Shown here: positions 13,227 to 16,254 of the stretch, one piece after another | How the letters are laid out: each line of letters begins with the position of its first letter | Numbering within the stretch: the stretch's first letter is position 1 | Assembly (NCBI GenBank): GCA_015068175.1 | Contig: SVLA01000031.1 | Coordinates: 1 to 16,254, forward strand | DNA: 16,254 bases | Source of the DNA: Oscillospiraceae bacterium | GTDB lineage: Bacteria > Bacillota_A > Clostridia > Oscillospirales > Oscillospiraceae | Reading direction: 5' to 3' | Position numbers and translations under genes: made by a program | Notes under the pieces: model-generated | What the model saw: the letters and a program-made list of their open reading frames with translations, nothing else | What the model was told of the DNA's origin: nothing | The model's database searches: none

Positions 13227-15275
13227 GTGAAATATGGAATTTGGAATGTACATGAACCGCAAATGAATGCCGTCAACGCCCTTGCGGTCAGCGGCTGCGC
13301 GCCCCTGACCGCCATGGTCCTGGCTTCCCGGGGCATCGAAGACCCCCAAAGCGCCCGGGATTATCTGTCCTGCGACGCGCCCCTGGACGACCCCTTCCTG
13401 ATGAAGGATATGGACCTGGCCGTGGGCCGGGTGGCCCTGGCCATGACCCGGGGCGAAAAGATCGCCGTATTCGGCGACTATGACGTGGACGGCATCACCT
13501 CCACCTGCCTGCTGACGGATTTTCTGCGGAAAAACGGCGCCGACGCGGTCAGCTATATCCCGGGGCGGATGGAGGAAGGCTACGGCCTGAACCCCATCGC
13601 CCTGCGGCAGTTGGCCGCCGAAGGCGTGAAGCTGATCATCACCGTGGACTGCGGTATCACCGCCGTCAGCGAGGCACAGCTTTGCAAGGAGCTGGGCATC
13701 GACCTGGTGATCACCGACCACCACGAATGCAAAGACACCCTGCCCGATGCCGTGGCGGTGGTGGATCCCCATCGGCCGGACTGCACCTATCCCCACCGGA
13801 ATCTGTGCGGCGTGGGCGTGGCCTTCAAGCTGGCCTGCGCCCTCAGCGGCGATCAGCAGTCGGTGCTGGATGAATACGGCGACATGGTCTGCCTGGGCAC
13901 CGTGGCCGACGTGATGCCCCTCCTGGGGGAAAACCGGACATTCGTGGCCAAGGGTCTGACCCTTTTGCAGCACACCCGCCGGCCCGGCATCGCCGCCCTG
14001 ATGAAAGAAGGGGGCTGCGATCCCGAAAACATCAGCGCTTCCACCATCGGTTTTGTCCTGGCGCCCCGGATCAATGCCGCCGGCCGCATGGGACAGATCG
14101 ATCTGGCCGTGGAGCTGTTTTGGACCGATGATGACGAGAAGGCCCAGCTTTTGGCCCGGGCCCTGTGCGACCTGAACCGCCAGCGGCAGGCGGTGGAATC
14201 GGAGATCTATGCCCAGGCCGTATCCATGCTGCCGGAAAACAAGAAAATGGAGGCCATCGTGCTGGCGGACGAAAGCTGGCACCAGGGCGTGGTGGGCATC
14301 GTGGCCAGCCGCATGGCCGAAGAATTCAGTTGCCCCGCCTTCCTCATCTGCCTGGACGGTGAGCATGGCAAGGCCAGCTCCCGCAGTTTCGGCGGATTTA
14401 ATCTGTTTGCATCCCTGACGGCCCTGGCCCCCCTGCTGGAAAGCTACGGCGGTCACGAACTGGCGGCAGGATTTACCATCCACCGGGATCAGATCGCCAA
14501 TTTCCGGCAGGAGATCTGCCGTCTGGCCGCGGAATACTACGCTTCTTCCGAAGGACCCCGGACGGTGCTGGATGCGGATTGCGCCGTGACGGCGGAACTG
14601 CTGACGGTGAAGGGTATCGATGCCCTGGCCGCCCTGGAACCCTGCGGCAACGGCTGTCCCAAGCCTCTGCTGGTGATGGAAAAGATGACCGTGGACCGCA
14701 TCAGCATGGTGGGCAGCGGCCGGCATATGCGCCTGCGGCTGAAGCAGGGCCGCCATTACATCAACGCCATCTATTTTTCCGCCACCCCGGAGACCGCTTC
14801 CATCGAGCCGGGAGATCTGGTGGACGTGGCCTTCCATCCCCAGGTCAACGAATTCAAGGGGGATCGGACGGTCCAGATGAATCTGGTGGACATCCGCCCA
14901 AGCTGCAGCGCCCGGTGCGATCCCGATGCCACCGGCTACAGCCGCCTGCGGAATGGCCGGCCGGAAGCCGCCGACGCCGAAGCGCTGTGTCCCGACCGGC
15001 AGATGCTGGGCACCGTATGGCGCTATCTGGCCCAGGTGGGCCGCCCCATTCAGGAATCCCCCATGTGTCTGTGCCGCAAGATCGTCCGCTGGTCCGACAG
15101 TCCCATGAGTCTGGGCCAGTTGCTGACCTGCCTGGACATTTTCAGCGACGTGGGTCTGCTGCAGATCCAGAAAATGCACAAGCACCTGCTCATCCAGCTT
15201 ACACCCGGCCCCAACAAGGCCGATCTGAATACCAGCACCACCATGCAGCGGCTGCTGCAGGCAAAAGAAAGTTGA
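13227..15275 (+). CDS. recJ: Single-stranded-DNA-specific 5'-3' exonuclease RecJ
   Basis: RecJ degrades 5' single strands in recombination and mismatch or base-excision repair. The 682 residues carry the DHH phosphoesterase motifs: GDYDVDG (83-89), TVDCG (139-143), the namesake TDHH (163-166), GTVADVMPL (224-232), then APRINAAGRMG (279-289). The DHHA1 part follows, with HQGVVGIVASR (352-362) and GGHELAAGF (408-416). A C-terminal OB-fold region and an additional tail come last, as in Firmicute RecJ. I use the GTG at 13227, giving the typical beginning MKYGIWNV, with GGATG 9 bases upstream. An in-frame ATG at 13215 would add four residues and has no ribosome site. The rel gene starts 7 bp after the stop, so the two are probably cotranscribed. 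Confidence 0.95.
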   Translation: MKYGIWNVHEPQMNAVNALAVSGCAPLTAMVLASRGIEDPQSARDYLSCDAPLDDPFLMKDMDLAVGRVALAMTRGEKIAVFGDYDVDGITSTCLLTDFLRKNGADAVSYIPGRMEEGYGLNPIALRQLAAEGVKLIITVDCGITAVSEAQLCKELGIDLVITDHHECKDTLPDAVAVVDPHRPDCTYPHRNLCGVGVAFKLACALSGDQQSVLDEYGDMVCLGTVADVMPLLGENRTFVAKGLTLLQHTRRPGIAALMKEGGCDPENISASTIGFVLAPRINAAGRMGQIDLAVELFWTDDDEKAQLLARALCDLNRQRQAVESEIYAQAVSMLPENKKMEAIVLADESWHQGVVGIVASRMAEEFSCPAFLICLDGEHGKASSRSFGGFNLFASLTALAPLLESYGGHELAAGFTIHRDQIANFRQEICRLAAEYYASSEGPRTVLDADCAVTAELLTVKGIDALAALEPCGNGCPKPLLVMEKMTVDRISMVGSGRHMRLRLKQGRHYINAIYFSATPETASIEPGDLVDVAFHPQVNEFKGDRTVQMNLVDIRPSCSARCDPDATGYSRLRNGRPEAADAEALCPDRQMLGTVWRYLAQVGRPIQESPMCLCRKIVRWSDSPMSLGQLLTCLDIFSDVGLLQIQKMHKHLLIQLTPGPNKADLNTSTTMQRLLQAKES

Positions 15276-15282
15276 GTTTACT

Positions 15283-16254
15283 ATGGAAAGTTTTGAAGCC
15301 CACTATGAATCCATGATGGCCGTACTGCGGCAGCATATGCCCGGCGCGGACATGAACCTGATCCAGCGGGCCGTGGAATACGCCGATGCCAAGCATTGCC
15401 ATCAGAAGCGGAAAGACGGTTCGCCCTATATCATCCACCCCCTGGCGGTGGCGGAGATCGTGGTGGAAATGGGCCTGGACACCGACGCGGTGCTGGGCGC
15501 CCTGCTCCACGATTGCATTGAGGACACCGACGCCTCCCACGAGGAGATCGAGAAGATCTTCGGCACCAGCGTTGCCGAACTGGTGGAAGGCGTTACCAAA
15601 CTGACCCGGACGGATTTCACCTCCACCGAAGAAGCCCAGATGGAAAATCTGCGGAAAATGTTCATGGCCATGTCCAAGGACATCCGGGTGGTGCTGATCA
15701 AAATCGCCGACCGGCTCCACAATATGCGGACCATGCAGTACCAGACCCCGGAAAAGCAGATCAAAAAATGCCGGGAGACCATGGACATCTACGCGCCTCT
15801 GGCCCACCGGCTCGGTATGCAGAAGGTCAAATGGGAGCTGGAAGACATTGCCCTGCGGTATCTGGACCCTGAGAATTACAATGCCATCATGGCCTATCTG
15901 AACGCCCACAGAGAAGAAGACGATGCCTTTATGCGGACGATCCAGAACACCATCCAGGAACGGCTGGATGCCATGGGTATCCACAGCAAGACCTATGGAC
16001 GCATCAAGCATGTCTACTCCATCTACCGCAAAATGCGGGCCCAGGGCAAGACCATCGACGAACTGTACGACATCTACGCCTTCCGGTGTCTGGTGGACTC
16101 CATCCCCGATTGCTACAACGTTCTGGGTCATGTCCACGATCTGTTCAACCTGGTGCCGGGCCGGTTCAAGGACTACATTTCCACCCCCAAGCCCAACATG
16201 TACCAGAGTCTGCACACCACCGTCATCGGCAAGCAGGGTATCCCCTTTGAGGTG
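15283..16254 (+). CDS. rel: Bifunctional (p)ppGpp synthetase/hydrolase, 3' end cut by window
   Basis: The first 324 codons of a RelA/SpoT-homologue, open to the window end; the full protein is usually about 730-760 residues. The hydrolase HD domain has H52, H76-D77 (LLHDCIEDT) and D143 (IKIADRLHNM), positions close to those in streptococcal Rel. The APLAHRLG linker (171-178) follows. The synthetase domain begins with GRIKHVYSIYRKM (239-251), then YDIYAFRCLV, RFKD (294-297) and KPNMYQSLHTTV (303-314). The RFKD form (RXKD rather than EXDD) is the version found in bifunctional enzymes. It makes and removes the stringent-response alarmone. The start follows recJ by 7 bp with only a weak ribosome site, suggesting coupling. 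In B. subtilis apt lies between recJ and relA; here it is absent. Confidence 0.95.
   Translation, partial: MESFEAHYESMMAVLRQHMPGADMNLIQRAVEYADAKHCHQKRKDGSPYIIHPLAVAEIVVEMGLDTDAVLGALLHDCIEDTDASHEEIEKIFGTSVAELVEGVTKLTRTDFTSTEEAQMENLRKMFMAMSKDIRVVLIKIADRLHNMRTMQYQTPEKQIKKCRETMDIYAPLAHRLGMQKVKWELEDIALRYLDPENYNAIMAYLNAHREEDDAFMRTIQNTIQERLDAMGIHSKTYGRIKHVYSIYRKMRAQGKTIDELYDIYAFRCLVDSIPDCYNVLGHVHDLFNLVPGRFKDYISTPKPNMYQSLHTTVIGKQGIPFEV

Noticed and set aside
13206..15185. A 659-codon minus-strand open frame opposite recJ
   Set aside because: RecJ on the plus strand has every DHH motif. The antisense translation is Gly/His/Gln-rich low-information sequence typical of codon-bias shadows.
15199..16215. 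A 338-codon minus-strand open frame opposite rel
   Set aside because: The plus strand is open to the window edge and encodes an unmistakable Rel protein. The antisense frame has no motif.

Overview
The window looks like chromosome of a GC-rich, low-oxygen Firmicute, most likely a gut clostridium of the Oscillospiraceae/Ruminococcaceae type. The evidence is the PheB-type ACT protein, a YtvI-like membrane protein, recJ followed by a bifunctional rel, an IscS-IscU-Rrf2 operon of Firmicute type, strong AGGAGG-type ribosome sites, consensus sigma-A promoters, and coding DNA with mostly G/C third positions. The genus cannot be fixed from sequence alone. I see no phage, insertion sequence, CRISPR array or rRNA.

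Layout, left to right. Positions 1-420 hold a minus-strand tRNA operon (Thr-TGT, then Tyr-GTA) with a consensus promoter and a terminator. A monocistronic aldo/keto reductase with a C-terminal ferredoxin-like domain (502-1509, plus) faces a minus-strand amino-sugar operon (5172-1557): NahK-like N-acetylhexosamine kinase, a divergent ROK-like sugar kinase with an extra N-terminal region, and NagA deacetylase. Next comes a minus-strand iron-sulfur operon, iscS-iscU-iscR (7398-5290). Its promoter carries two copies of an ACCTA-N9-TAGGT palindrome, a good candidate for IscR autoregulation. Then follow, all on minus, a free methionine-(R)-sulfoxide reductase, a MATE exporter, a secreted SH3-NlpC/P60 wall hydrolase, an aspartate kinase lacking its ACT domains, and the ACT-domain protein PheB. 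From 12073 the plus strand is used: a YtvI/AI-2E-family membrane protein, recJ, and the first 324 codons of a bifunctional (p)ppGpp synthetase/hydrolase cut by the window edge.

Functionally this is mostly housekeeping. The amino-sugar operon suggests salvage of GlcNAc/GalNAc, for example from mucin or cell wall. The isc operon builds clusters that the Fe-S aldo/keto reductase could use. MsrC and Isc form a redox-related neighbourhood. The least ordinary parts are: the NahK/ROK-like/NagA set, where the kinase and deacetylase products do not obviously connect; the repeated operator at the isc promoter; the catalytic-domain-only aspartokinase beside an ACT-only protein; and a WalR-box-like repeat at the wall-hydrolase promoter. 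I found no clear wholly new system. Several very long antisense open frames exist but are explained by codon bias.
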